From JABHCC01 sp034658635 (GTDB lineage: Bacteria; Bacteroidota; Bacteroidia; Bacteroidales; UBA12481): DNA of 26,755 bases. Numbering within the stretch: the first letter of the stretch is position 1; every line of letters begins with the position of its first letter. Both the position numbers and the translations under genes were made by a program. The notes beneath the pieces were generated by a model. It was given only the letters and a program-made list of their open reading frames with translations. It did no database searches and was not told the DNA's origin. Below are positions 16,043 through 23,388 of this stretch, one piece after another. The DNA is taken from assembly GCA_034658635.1 (NCBI GenBank), contig JAYEFL010000338.1, positions 1-26,755 of the forward strand, read 5' to 3'.

Positions 16043-16513
16043 TTATTTGATACTTGATCTCCTAACTACAACTTTACCCTCGATTTCAATTTCTTTAGCA
16101 CTGCCGTCAGTGAAATGAATTTTGGCAGCTTTTTTGAAGAATCCAGGGGCTACAGCATCAAAACGTAATTTAATTATTCCCTTCTCGCCTGGTTTAATAG
16201 GTTCTTTTGGGTATGATGGTGAAGTACACCCACAGGTAGTTCCTACCTTGGTTATTGCAATGGGTTCTTTACTGCTATTCGTAAATGTAAATTCTGCAAT
16301 AACTGCTTTCTTATGTTCAATGGAGCCAAATACATGTTTTGATTTATCCCAGGTCAGAACAGATTCTTTCGACTTGAGTTTTTCTTTGGCCAGCTTTTCA
16401 TCTTTTGTAATCTCTCGTGATGCCTCTTGTGCCATCAGTTCCAGAGAATTGAAAAAGTAAAATCCAAGTAACAGGATGATAATTGTATAAGTTGTTTTTT
16501 TCATGATATTCAT
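16043..16513 (-). CDS. DUF1573 domain protein, exported
   Basis: The gene encodes 156 residues. A signal peptide (KKTTYTIIILLLGFYFFNSLELMAQE) is followed by a charged linker (about 30-50). A DUF1573 domain comes next: HVFGSIEHKKAVIAEFTFTN, GTTCGCTSPSYPKEPIKPGE, IIKLRFDAVAPGFFKKAAKI. The Cys pair in TTCGCT is the conserved signature. DUF1573 proteins have an immunoglobulin-like fold and are common exported proteins of Bacteroidota, usually without known role. ATG 16513 (MNIMKK) is taken as start; ATG 16504 (MKKTTY) is equally possible and would give a longer leader from the TAACTTTG element. The gene is alone on the minus strand, upstream of 180 bp that hold the fusion gene's start region. Confidence 0.85.
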   Translation of the reverse strand: MNIMKKTTYTIIILLLGFYFFNSLELMAQEASREITKDEKLAKEKLKSKESVLTWDKSKHVFGSIEHKKAVIAEFTFTNSSKEPIAITKVGTTCGCTSPSYPKEPIKPGEKGIIKLRFDAVAPGFFKKAAKIHFTDGSAKEIEIEGKVVVRRSSIK

Positions 16514-16525
16514 TTAACCACGCGA

Positions 16526-16533
16526 CAAAGTTA
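16526..16533 (-). promoter_or_regulatory. Bacteroidota -7 element upstream of DUF1573 gene
   Basis: On the minus strand TAACTTTG matches the TAnnTTTG consensus of Bacteroidota promoters, ending 12 nt before ATG 16513. No clear -33 TTTG is present at the expected distance; a TTA lies about 19 bp upstream. Confidence 0.4.
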
Positions 16534-16597
16534 AGGAGATTTCAATAATAGTTAACGAGTTAGGGGGCATTTTTCGTATGCGTTCCCTTTTAGTTCG

Positions 16598-16689
16598 AAA
16601 AAATCAAGCGACATATTACGACAAATACACAATTATTTATCCTATTACTTAGCCTTAGGTTCTATTTTCTATTTCCTACTTCCTATATT
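16598..16689 (+). promoter_or_regulatory. Conserved upstream block, copy 1, with CGACATATTACGACA box
   Basis: This block begins with A6-TCAAGCGACATATTACG and continues ACAAATACACAAT, then CCTATT-rich sequence and four 7-bp units (CTATTTT, CTATTTC, CTACTTC, CTATATT at 16662-16689). It is nearly identical over its first 36 bp to 19001-19036, with about three differences, and similar beyond. The box CGACATATTACGACA (16609-16623) has CGACA repeated with a 10-bp period and ends 91 bp before the phosphoesterase start. Confidence 0.7.
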
Positions 16690-16714
16690 AGCTTTATGAA
16701 AAATTGTTCAACAC

Positions 16715-17674
16715 ATGAATAACGTCTGCAAAATTATAAGGAATCTGATCCTGTTGGTTATTCTGCTCCAACTGCTTTCTTGTAGTCCTGAGGAATATGT
16801 TCAATTCGGAATTATTTCCGATGTACATCAGGACATCATGCACGATGGGGAGGAGCGCCTTGGCCGGTTTATAGAAGAAATGAATACAGTTCAGCCTGAT
16901 TTCATTATTCAACTCGGTGATTTTTGCAGGCCTTATACCTACAATGAGGATTTTCTTGATATCTATAATGATTTCCAAGGTTCACTGTATCATGTTATTG
17001 GAAATCACGATATGGATGGAGGATTTTCTCGTGATTCAGTAGTGAGCTTTTGGGCAAGTAAGGGGCGCTATTACTCGTTTGACCAATATGATTTCCATTT
17101 CATTGTCCTTGATGGAAATGATTTCAATCCTGCTCCTGATAAGCCTTCGGGATATAATAAGTACATTGGTGCTGATCAGGTTGAATGGCTGAAAACTGAT
17201 CTGGAATCAACAGAAAACCGCTGTATTCTGTTTTCTCACCAGGCCTTACGTGGGGAATTCGGGATTGATAATGCTCAGAGTATAAGGCAGATACTTGAGG
17301 ATGCTAATGAAAGAGCTGGTTCAAAAAAGGTTATAGCCAGTTTTAACGGACATAATCATGCGGATACTGTATTTCAAATAAATGGTATTTATTATATTGA
17401 AATTAATTCATCTTCCTATGATTGGTTGGGGGGAGATTATACTCATCAAAGTTATTCCAAAGAGGTGCATGATCAGTATCCATATATTCAGTACACAGCG
17501 CCATATGACCAGCCTGTTTGGGCGTTGGTAGAAATTGGATCAAAGGGAACAATTCTAATCAAAGGGAAGGATAGCATGTGGGTGGGGCCAGATCCGAAGG
17601 AATTAGGTCATCCGGGCAGAAAAGATGGGATAGGATTTTCGAGTCGGATCCGTGATACAATGTTAATTTTTTAG
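16715..17674 (+). CDS. Metallophosphoesterase lipoprotein
   Basis: The gene encodes 319 residues. A lipoprotein signal (IIRNLILLVILLQLLSC, Cys 23) is followed by a calcineurin-like phosphoesterase domain with all five motifs: DVH (36-38), GDF (68-70), GNHD (96-99), SH (174-175) and GHNH (212-215). These bind two divalent metals. The protein is likely exported and anchored. The substrate is unknown; relatives act on phosphodiesters such as glycerophosphodiesters or on alkaline-phosphatase-type substrates. It has its own upstream region with the CGACATATTACGACA block shared with the DUF2807 gene promoter. The next gene is on the opposite strand 33 bp beyond its stop. Confidence 0.9.
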   Translation: MNNVCKIIRNLILLVILLQLLSCSPEEYVQFGIISDVHQDIMHDGEERLGRFIEEMNTVQPDFIIQLGDFCRPYTYNEDFLDIYNDFQGSLYHVIGNHDMDGGFSRDSVVSFWASKGRYYSFDQYDFHFIVLDGNDFNPAPDKPSGYNKYIGADQVEWLKTDLESTENRCILFSHQALRGEFGIDNAQSIRQILEDANERAGSKKVIASFNGHNHADTVFQINGIYYIEINSSSYDWLGGDYTHQSYSKEVHDQYPYIQYTAPYDQPVWALVEIGSKGTILIKGKDSMWVGPDPKELGHPGRKDGIGFSSRIRDTMLIF

Positions 17675-17707
17675 ACCTGTCAGGTTTCAGGAAGGAGGAA
17701 ATAGAAC

Positions 17708-18949
17708 CTAAGGCCAGGGAATAGGATTAAGGATAATGACCTCATCATCGGAAAGTTGTTTTTTTAGTTTGAATAGATTCACCAGGCCCATCAAACCTTT
17801 TGAGGTAGTTGTAAACTGGTTCTTTTTTAGAGTCATGGTTCCGAACTCTGTCTTTACAGACCAATAAAATCCTCCTTCATTACGCTTGAGGTCAACTCGT
17901 TTTAAGACACTATCATGTAACGGATCCAGGAAGTAATCTACAATGTATAGTTTGTCCTTGGATTTTTGAATTTCAAATAGATATCGATATGATAGTTGGG
18001 TTTGTGGCTTTTTAAGTATAAGGTGGATGTAATATGTGGTGATCTCGTCACGGTTAGAAAACCCAAAATTCTTAATCTTGAATTTATCATGTGGTTCTCT
18101 AACCATTGGAATAAACTTGTGATGAAGTATTTTTCTTGCGAAAGTTGAATCCATAGAGGGATGCAAGTATTGACGGAGTGAGTCTGAATGGGCACCTTCG
18201 CTCATATATGGAATATATATTACCTCCTTAGCAAATGATAGGATTTCATTACTGACCATTTTTTTATGAACAGATTTTGGGGCTATCTTCCAAATTCCAA
18301 AGAGCATTGCAAGTAAAAGTGGAATCCAGAAATATCGATTACTTCCTTTTTGACGAAAAAATGGAATTGTTGGCCAGCCAGACAGAGGTAGATTTCGACT
18401 TGTACGGACACTTGCCCAAATAATGAATAAGATATTTAGCCCATAAAGTGCAGTTTTAATAATCAGCATAACTACTACACTGTTCAGGATTCCAAAATCG
18501 ATTTGTCCTAGTGACGCTACCCGAGAGAATAGTCCTCCCATAATTAGGAAGATTACCGCATAATATATAATCATCCAGGTGAGTTCGAAAATAATTATTC
18601 GTTTTCCTTGTTCATCTACATCCAGGATTTTGTCTTTTCTGAAAAACCATAACAATAATGGAGGGATGAAAGATAAAAATGGATGAATAATAAACCCTAA
18701 GGGTGATAGCGCCAATATCAGCAGAAAGCCTTTGTCTGCATATTTTTCATGATCTCTGAATTCGTTGATATTTACGTCAAGAGCAGTACTAATTCTAATA
18801 AGTGTGTCCTCTCGTGGAGTGTTCTCACCATTCTCAAGTCGCTGAATACTTCGAAGTGTCAATTGAGCCACCTCTGCAAGCTCGACCTGGTTCAAGCCCT
18901 TCTGAAGTCTAAGCTTACGGATTTTATCCCCGATTTCCCGTTTATGCAT
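17708..18949 (-). CDS. XRE-family regulator with membrane C-terminus
   Basis: The gene encodes 413 residues. Residues 5-62 form an XRE/Cro-type helix-turn-helix: IGDKIRKLRLQKGLNQVELA, then LRSIQRLENGENTPREDTL and a DVNINEF end. Four or five hydrophobic segments follow (about 70-215), such as FIIHPFLSFIPPLLLWF, TWMIIYYAVIFLIMGGL and NRYFWIPLLLAMLFGIW, the first being DUF4870-like. The C-terminal third (about 215-413) is soluble with beta-strand pattern (YYIHLILKKPQTQLSYRYLFEI). The plan suggests a membrane-tethered DNA-binding protein, possibly sensing an envelope signal. It is divergent from the DUF2807 gene, and the CGACATATTACGACA block in the shared upstream region is a likely binding site (inference). 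Confidence 0.82.
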   Translation of the reverse strand: MHKREIGDKIRKLRLQKGLNQVELAEVAQLTLRSIQRLENGENTPREDTLIRISTALDVNINEFRDHEKYADKGFLLILALSPLGFIIHPFLSFIPPLLLWFFRKDKILDVDEQGKRIIIFELTWMIIYYAVIFLIMGGLFSRVASLGQIDFGILNSVVVMLIIKTALYGLNILFIIWASVRTSRNLPLSGWPTIPFFRQKGSNRYFWIPLLLAMLFGIWKIAPKSVHKKMVSNEILSFAKEVIYIPYMSEGAHSDSLRQYLHPSMDSTFARKILHHKFIPMVREPHDKFKIKNFGFSNRDEITTYYIHLILKKPQTQLSYRYLFEIQKSKDKLYIVDYFLDPLHDSVLKRVDLKRNEGGFYWSVKTEFGTMTLKKNQFTTTSKGLMGLVNLFKLKKQLSDDEVIILNPIPWP

Positions 18950-19000
18950 TTAATGGTAGTTAAGTTGCCCAAATATAGAAATAGAGATCTTAATTAACCA

Positions 19001-19091
19001 AAAAAATCAAACGACATATTACGACAAATAAGCAATCTTAATCCTATTTCCTGGTCTTAAGCCCTATTTTCTATTTTCTCCTTCCTAAAAT
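19001..19091 (+). promoter_or_regulatory. Conserved upstream block, copy 2, in divergent intergenic region
   Basis: This is the second copy of the block at 16598-16689. The box CGACATATTACGACA (19012-19026) is exact, and the preceding A6-TCAA and following AAATA are retained. The block ends with the same 7-bp C-T-A-T-T-T-T units (19064-19091). The box is 62 bp upstream of the XRE gene start on the minus strand and 188 bp upstream of the DUF2807 gene start on the plus strand, so it could act on both. Confidence 0.7.
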
Positions 19092-19188
19092 CTGACAGCC
19101 CCCAGTCGCCCACCGACAGAATCTACGCATTCACCGATTTTACCGATACTCCTGACCGAATCTCATTAGTAATTTCAAATCCTCTCAC

Positions 19189-19196
19189 TACCTTTG
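19189..19196 (+). promoter_or_regulatory. Bacteroidota -7 promoter element before DUF2807 gene
   Basis: TACCTTTG fits TAnnTTTG exactly and lies 18 bp before ATG 19215. It overlaps the TTG at 19194 that would otherwise start the frame, so it supports ATG 19215 as the real start. The -33 region (near 19166) is weak. Confidence 0.5.
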
Positions 19197-19214
19197 AATC
19201 AAAGGTTTGAAATC

Positions 19215-19877
19215 ATGAAAATCATCTCAGAAGAAAAAAGCATTACGGGAGTAAGCAGAATTATCCTTAGGGAGCACGGACATTTATTCATTTCACAGGG
19301 GGCAGAAGAATCTCTGAGGATAGAAGGACAGGATGCCATGACACGGATGGTCAAGACCGAAGTCAGAAATGGCGAATTGCTGATTGATTTGGATGGCGGA
19401 TGGTGGGATAAAACCTGGGGCGCACTGTCATCCACTATTGAGGGGAAACCTTTAAAATATTATGTTACAGTTAAGCGCTTGGAAGGCTTGTTCATTACTG
19501 GTGCAGCTCGTGTGAAGGCCGACGGATTAAAATTGGAAAATTTCCAGCTAATACTCAAAGGAGCAGGTGAAGTTATTCTGTCAAATATTCAGGCTAAGCG
19601 CTTGGATATTGAATTGCCCGGAGCCGGGGTGATATCCTTATCCGGCAAAGCGAAAGAGCAAATTGTATATTTAAAAGGTGCTGGTAGCTATGATGCACCG
19701 CGATTGGAAACAGAGAATACTAATGTGAAACTTCATGGGGTAGGTAAGGCCACCGTCTGGGCTACTAAAACTATTAATGCCCATGTCGATGGGGTTGGAA
19801 GTATTGAATACTACGGTTCTCCTGAAGTAAGAAAATCTGTGTCAGGGCTGGGAAAGGTTTTTGCAAAAAGCCGCTAG
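19215..19877 (+). CDS. DUF2807 (GIN domain) protein, head-GIN type
   Basis: The gene encodes 220 residues from ATG 19215. The frame is beta-helix-like with repeated short strands: GVSRIILREHGHLFISQGAE (the head-GIN opening), MVKTEVRNGELLIDLDGGW, YYVTVKRLEGLFITGAARVK, then repeated GAG/GVG turns (KGAGEVILS, LPGAGVISL, LKGAGSYDA, LHGVGKATV, VDGVGSIEY, VSGLGKVFA). The regular G-A/V-G repeats at about 20-residue spacing are diagnostic of DUF2807. No signal peptide is visible, which is unusual because many relatives are exported. Its stop overlaps that of the pirin gene on the other strand. Role unknown; relatives are thought to be structural, adhesin-like. Confidence 0.85.
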   Translation: MKIISEEKSITGVSRIILREHGHLFISQGAEESLRIEGQDAMTRMVKTEVRNGELLIDLDGGWWDKTWGALSSTIEGKPLKYYVTVKRLEGLFITGAARVKADGLKLENFQLILKGAGEVILSNIQAKRLDIELPGAGVISLSGKAKEQIVYLKGAGSYDAPRLETENTNVKLHGVGKATVWATKTINAHVDGVGSIEYYGSPEVRKSVSGLGKVFAKSR

Positions 19878-20722
19878 CTTTTCTTTTTCACAAAGGCTCC
19901 ACCGTGATACTCTTCGAAGGCCTGATATAGTTCTTTTTTTGTGTTCATCACAATCGGGCCTCTCCATTCAATTGGTTCATTAAGAGGTTTTCCGCTAAGA
20001 AAGATGAAGCGCATTTCTTTGTTTTCAGTAGCAATGAAAACCTGATCTCCATCCACCAACTTGGCCATGGTACCAGCTCTTATCCTCTTCTCTTTTCCGG
20101 CTGAAAAGAACCCTGAGCCTGAATATACATAAACAAAGGCAGTATGAGAGTTTTTTACTCGTATGGTCTGCTCAGTGTTAGGTGGTATACTCATGTCAAA
20201 GAATGAAGACTGAGTAATTTTGTCCTTTACAGGCCCTTCAGTAGAACCAAACTTTCCGGCTATAACACGAATCTTTATGTTTTTCCAAACAACTTCCGGA
20301 ATATCTTCAGAAGGAATATTCTGGTATCCGGGATCCGTCATTTTTTGAGAGCCCGGCAAATTTATCCAAAATTGAAACCCGTTCAAAGACCAGTCGCCCT
20401 CTTTGGGCATCTCCTGATGAATAATACCACTACCAGCTGTCATCCATTGAACACCACCTTTTTGAATGACTCCATTGTTGCCCAGACTGTCACTATGTTC
20501 AAGCTGGCCATTTCGCATATATGTGACGGTAGCGATGCCACGGTGAGGATGCCATGGAAAACCAGCCATGTAGTCGACAGGATTATCTGAGCCAAAATGG
20601 TCTAACAATAAAAAAGGATCCAGAAACCCTCGCCTGGGATAGCCAAAAACTCTTTGTAATTTCACTCCGGCACCTTCAATTATAGTGTCACTTTTCAGTG
20701 TTATTTCTACCTTTCTAATCAT
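19874..20722 (-). CDS. Pirin family protein
   Basis: The gene encodes 282 residues from ATG 20722 (MIRKVEITLKSD). The frame is open to 20779, but the upstream codons come from a dispersed repeat and do not resemble pirins. The bicupin fold is visible: GVKLQRVFGYPRRGFLDPFLL, then LLDHFGSDNP, and metal ligands H58 and H60 (GFPWHPHRGIATVTYM), H102 and E104 (SGIIHQEMP), the classic pirin iron set. The body length matches bacterial pirins (about 230-300). Bacterial pirins such as YhhW have quercetinase activity; a regulatory role is also proposed. The physiological substrate is unknown. It is monocistronic and faces the symporter gene divergently. Confidence 0.93.
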   Translation of the reverse strand: MIRKVEITLKSDTIIEGAGVKLQRVFGYPRRGFLDPFLLLDHFGSDNPVDYMAGFPWHPHRGIATVTYMRNGQLEHSDSLGNNGVIQKGGVQWMTAGSGIIHQEMPKEGDWSLNGFQFWINLPGSQKMTDPGYQNIPSEDIPEVVWKNIKIRVIAGKFGSTEGPVKDKITQSSFFDMSIPPNTEQTIRVKNSHTAFVYVYSGSGFFSAGKEKRIRAGTMAKLVDGDQVFIATENKEMRFIFLSGKPLNEPIEWRGPIVMNTKKELYQAFEEYHGGAFVKKKS

Positions 20723-20767
20723 AGTTTTCAATATACGAAAAAACAAGGAGAAATCCCAGACTTCCCG

Positions 20768-20788
20768 CTTCGACTCCACTCAGCGACC
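20768..20788. repeat. Dispersed repeat element, CTTCGACTCCACTCAGCG
   Basis: CTTCGACTCCACTCAGCG followed by ACC resembles a short sequence found scattered in intergenic DNA of several Bacteroidota (from memory). It lies between the pirin and symporter starts and directly precedes the CGAGTCC array. Confidence 0.4.
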
Positions 20789-20795
20789 GGGAGGC

Positions 20796-20824
20796 CGAGT
20801 CCCGGAGTCCCGAGTCCCGAGTCC
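20796..20824. repeat. 7-bp tandem array, CGAGTCC units
   Basis: CGAGTCC, CGGAGTCC (one base longer), CGAGTCC, CGAGTCC follow each other directly between the divergent pirin and symporter genes, 45 bp before the symporter start. Confidence 0.75.
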
Positions 20825-20868
20825 CCGATTATTCTTACCTTCGAGCCTTGAGCAAAAAACTGAATCAA

Positions 20869-22368
20869 ATGAGCAAAACCCTTGATGCATCTACCGGGCA
20901 CCGATTTTCATCCAGGTGGGGATTCATTTTGAGTGCGATGGGAATCGCTGTTGGAACAGGAAACATCTGGAGATTTCCAAGAATTGTAGCACAAGAAGGT
21001 GGTGAAAACGGCGCTGGTGCTTTTATCATAGCTTGGGTAATCTTCCTGTTCATGTGGAGTATTCCACTGATAATTGCTGAATATTCATTGGGAAGAAAAC
21101 ATCGATCAGGAGTGATTGGGGTTTTTGTAAAGAGCCTTGGTAAGAAATTTGCCTGGATGGGAGCATTTGTGGCTTTTGTAACTGCAGCAATTACGTTTTT
21201 TTATACTGTAGTGGTAGGGTGGTGCATTTTTTATTTATTCCAAACCATAACTCATGACCTGCCAACAACCACGCAGGTAGCAATGGATACATGGAATACT
21301 TATCAATCTGGAAATTCCATATTTCTTTTTCATTTTCTTGCGATTGCCTTTGCTGGAGTGGCCATTTGGAAGGGAGTAGGGAGAATTGAAAAAATCAATA
21401 AAATATTAATTCCTGCCTTACTGGTCATTGTAGTTTTATCGGTTATCCGTGCGGTGACATTGCCCGGAGCAGGTGAGGGAATTGCTTACTTGTTTCGTCC
21501 GGATTTTGCACAGCTGAGAGAACCTAAAGTATGGCTGGCTGCTCTTACTCAGAATGCCTGGGACACAGGAGCGGGATGGGGGCTCTTTTTAACCTATGCA
21601 GCATATATGAAGAAGGAGCATGGAGCTGTGAAGAATGCCTTTACAACAGGAATTGGGAACAACATGGTTTCTCTTTTATCAGGGATAATGATTTTTGGGA
21701 CAGTCTTCGCAATTCTGGGTTCTGAGATGGCAATGAATCGTTCAGAAATACTTGAAGTCATGAAAACTTCTGGTCCGGCCAGCACTGGATTAACTTTTAT
21801 CTGGATGCCACAGCTTTTTGCCCGGATGGTGATGGGTCATCCACTGGCCATCCTGTTCTTTCTGGGATTGACATTTGCCGGATTCTCATCACTAATAGCA
21901 CAGATTGAGCTATGTGCCAGGATTTTTATTGACACAGGGATGACTCGCAAGATGTCTGTGATTCTTGTGGTAGCTCTGATATATGTTCTTGGTATTCCGG
22001 CAGCCATGAATCTTAACTGGTTAAGCAATCAGGATCATGTGTGGGGAATTGGGTTAATGATTTCAGGAGCCCTGATGGCTTTTGTGGTGATAAAATCCGG
22101 AGTCAAAAAGCTCCGGTTGGAAATGCATCTGGATGAGCACGATTGGAAACTCAGGCCCTGGTGGCAAATTGTGATAAGCTATTTCATCCCATTCGCGGCT
22201 ATTGCACTGCTTGTTTGGTGGTTCTACCTGGCTGCTACAGTCTTTGCACCCGGTGAATGGTATAATCCATTCAATCCCTTTAGTATAATGACATGCCTGG
22301 CCCAATGGGCTTTAATGTTAGGGATTTTTGTTTTGTTTAATAAAAAGCTTGGAGGTTCTTTGGTTTAA
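20869..22368 (+). CDS. Sodium-dependent transporter, neurotransmitter:sodium symporter (SNF) family
   Basis: The gene encodes 499 residues. ATG 20869 begins MSKTLDASTGHRFSSRWGF. The TTG at 20848 in the track of the same frame would add seven residues without benefit. The first helix FILSAMGIAVGTGNIWRFP carries the NSS signature that forms the sodium and substrate site in LeuT (G.avGlGNvWRFP). About 12 membrane segments follow, with the typical breaks LTFAGFSSLIAQIE (unwound helix 8 region) and QNAWDTGAGWGLFLTYA (helix 6). The protein imports an amino acid or related amine with Na+; bacterial family members include tryptophan- and leucine-type transporters. The neighbouring aromatic biosynthesis operon is suggestive of an aromatic substrate but is not evidence. 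A hairpin at 22377-22392 follows the stop. Confidence 0.93.
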   Translation: MSKTLDASTGHRFSSRWGFILSAMGIAVGTGNIWRFPRIVAQEGGENGAGAFIIAWVIFLFMWSIPLIIAEYSLGRKHRSGVIGVFVKSLGKKFAWMGAFVAFVTAAITFFYTVVVGWCIFYLFQTITHDLPTTTQVAMDTWNTYQSGNSIFLFHFLAIAFAGVAIWKGVGRIEKINKILIPALLVIVVLSVIRAVTLPGAGEGIAYLFRPDFAQLREPKVWLAALTQNAWDTGAGWGLFLTYAAYMKKEHGAVKNAFTTGIGNNMVSLLSGIMIFGTVFAILGSEMAMNRSEILEVMKTSGPASTGLTFIWMPQLFARMVMGHPLAILFFLGLTFAGFSSLIAQIELCARIFIDTGMTRKMSVILVVALIYVLGIPAAMNLNWLSNQDHVWGIGLMISGALMAFVVIKSGVKKLRLEMHLDEHDWKLRPWWQIVISYFIPFAAIALLVWWFYLAATVFAPGEWYNPFNPFSIMTCLAQWALMLGIFVLFNKKLGGSLV

Positions 22369-22376
22369 TGTGCCAA

Positions 22377-22392
22377 TCCCGATAAATCGGGA
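22377..22392. terminator. Hairpin between convergent genes
   Basis: TCCCGA-TAAA-TCGGGA forms a 6-bp stem with a 4-nt loop, 9 bp after the symporter stop and 10 bp after the aroC stop on the opposite strand. There is no T-run, so it may be a weak bidirectional terminator. Confidence 0.5.
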
Positions 22393-22401
22393 CAAGTTGT
22401 G

Positions 22402-23388
22402 CTAATGGGTTGATTGGCTCTTTCTGATTAATAACAAATCGGCCAAAGCGATTGCTGTGATTGATTCCAGAACAACCGGAACCCTTAGGGCAATGCATTT
22501 GTCATGTCTTCCACCGATAACTAACTCCTCCACTTCTTTGGTATTTTGGTTGATGGTTTTTTGAGGTTTGGCAGTGGATGATGTGGGTTTAATAGCAACT
22601 CTGAACACCAACTCATTTCCGTTGCTGATTCCCCCGTTAATTCCTCCGGCATGATTAGTTTCTGTTTGTCCGTCTACAGACAGAATGTTGTCATTGTGTT
22701 TTGATCCTCTCATCCCGGCAGCTGAAAAACCACTGCCAAATTCTACTCCTTTGGTAGCAGGAATGGCAAAAACTAAATGGGCGATTTTTGATTCAAGTGA
22801 GTCAAAGAAGGGTTCACCAAGCCCGACTGGCATCGCACTGGCTTTACACTCTACGATTCCTCCAATAGAATCATCTTCCTCAATGGCTTTTCGTACGGCA
22901 GAATCAATATCACTACTACCTCCTGCCTCAATCAAGCTGGCATTAATAGAGGTTTGACCGGTAATTTTTTTTGCTACTACACCGGCTGCCACAAGTCCGA
23001 GAGTTAACCGGCCGGAAAAATGCCCACCCCCTCTGTGGTCGTTAAACCCAAAGAATTTTTGTTGGGCTACCCAATCTGCATGTCCTGGTCGTGGTTGCCT
23101 GCGCAAATGATCATAATCACCTGATTTTGTGTTTTCATTGATGAAGAGTACGGTCAATGGAGCACCGGTAGTAAATCCATTCAAGCAGCCACTTATGATT
23201 TTTGGCAGATCCTTTTCTACTCGTGGAGTTGTACCCATTGCACCTGCCTGTCGTCTTGCGAGGTCAGGTAAAAAATCGTCTTCAGTAAGTTGTATTCCTG
23301 CAGGACAACCATCAATACTAACTCCCACTCCATAACCATGGGATTCTCCAAATATGCTGATCCTGAAAAGAGTTCCGAAACTATTCAT
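22402..23388 (-). CDS. aroC: Chorismate synthase
   Basis: The gene encodes 328 residues and converts 5-enolpyruvylshikimate-3-phosphate to chorismate using reduced FMN, the last step of the shikimate pathway. Visible signatures are SFGTLFRISIFGESHGYGVG at the N-terminus, the RPGHADWVAQQKFFGFND segment, HRGGGHFSGRLTLGLVAAG (residues 118-134) and the late GGINGGISNGNELVFRVAIKPTSS. The loop reads GGGHFSGR, the form familiar from Clostridia-type enzymes, whereas the enzymes I recall from other Bacteroidota have GGGRSSARET, and their length is about 350-360. This gene could therefore have an unusual origin. The start overlaps aroA by 8 bp. It is last in the operon before the convergent symporter. 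Confidence 0.95.
   Translation of the reverse strand: MNSFGTLFRISIFGESHGYGVGVSIDGCPAGIQLTEDDFLPDLARRQAGAMGTTPRVEKDLPKIISGCLNGFTTGAPLTVLFINENTKSGDYDHLRRQPRPGHADWVAQQKFFGFNDHRGGGHFSGRLTLGLVAAGVVAKKITGQTSINASLIEAGGSSDIDSAVRKAIEEDDSIGGIVECKASAMPVGLGEPFFDSLESKIAHLVFAIPATKGVEFGSGFSAAGMRGSKHNDNILSVDGQTETNHAGGINGGISNGNELVFRVAIKPTSSTAKPQKTINQNTKEVEELVIGGRHDKCIALRVPVVLESITAIALADLLLIRKSQSTH

Noticed and set aside
17674..17686. ACCTGTCAGGT near the phosphoesterase stop
   Set aside because: The palindrome has only a 5-bp stem and no usable loop, so it is not a convincing terminator.
19092..19160. Possible degenerate CCGA-rich array before the DUF2807 gene
   Set aside because: No consistent unit length could be aligned by eye.
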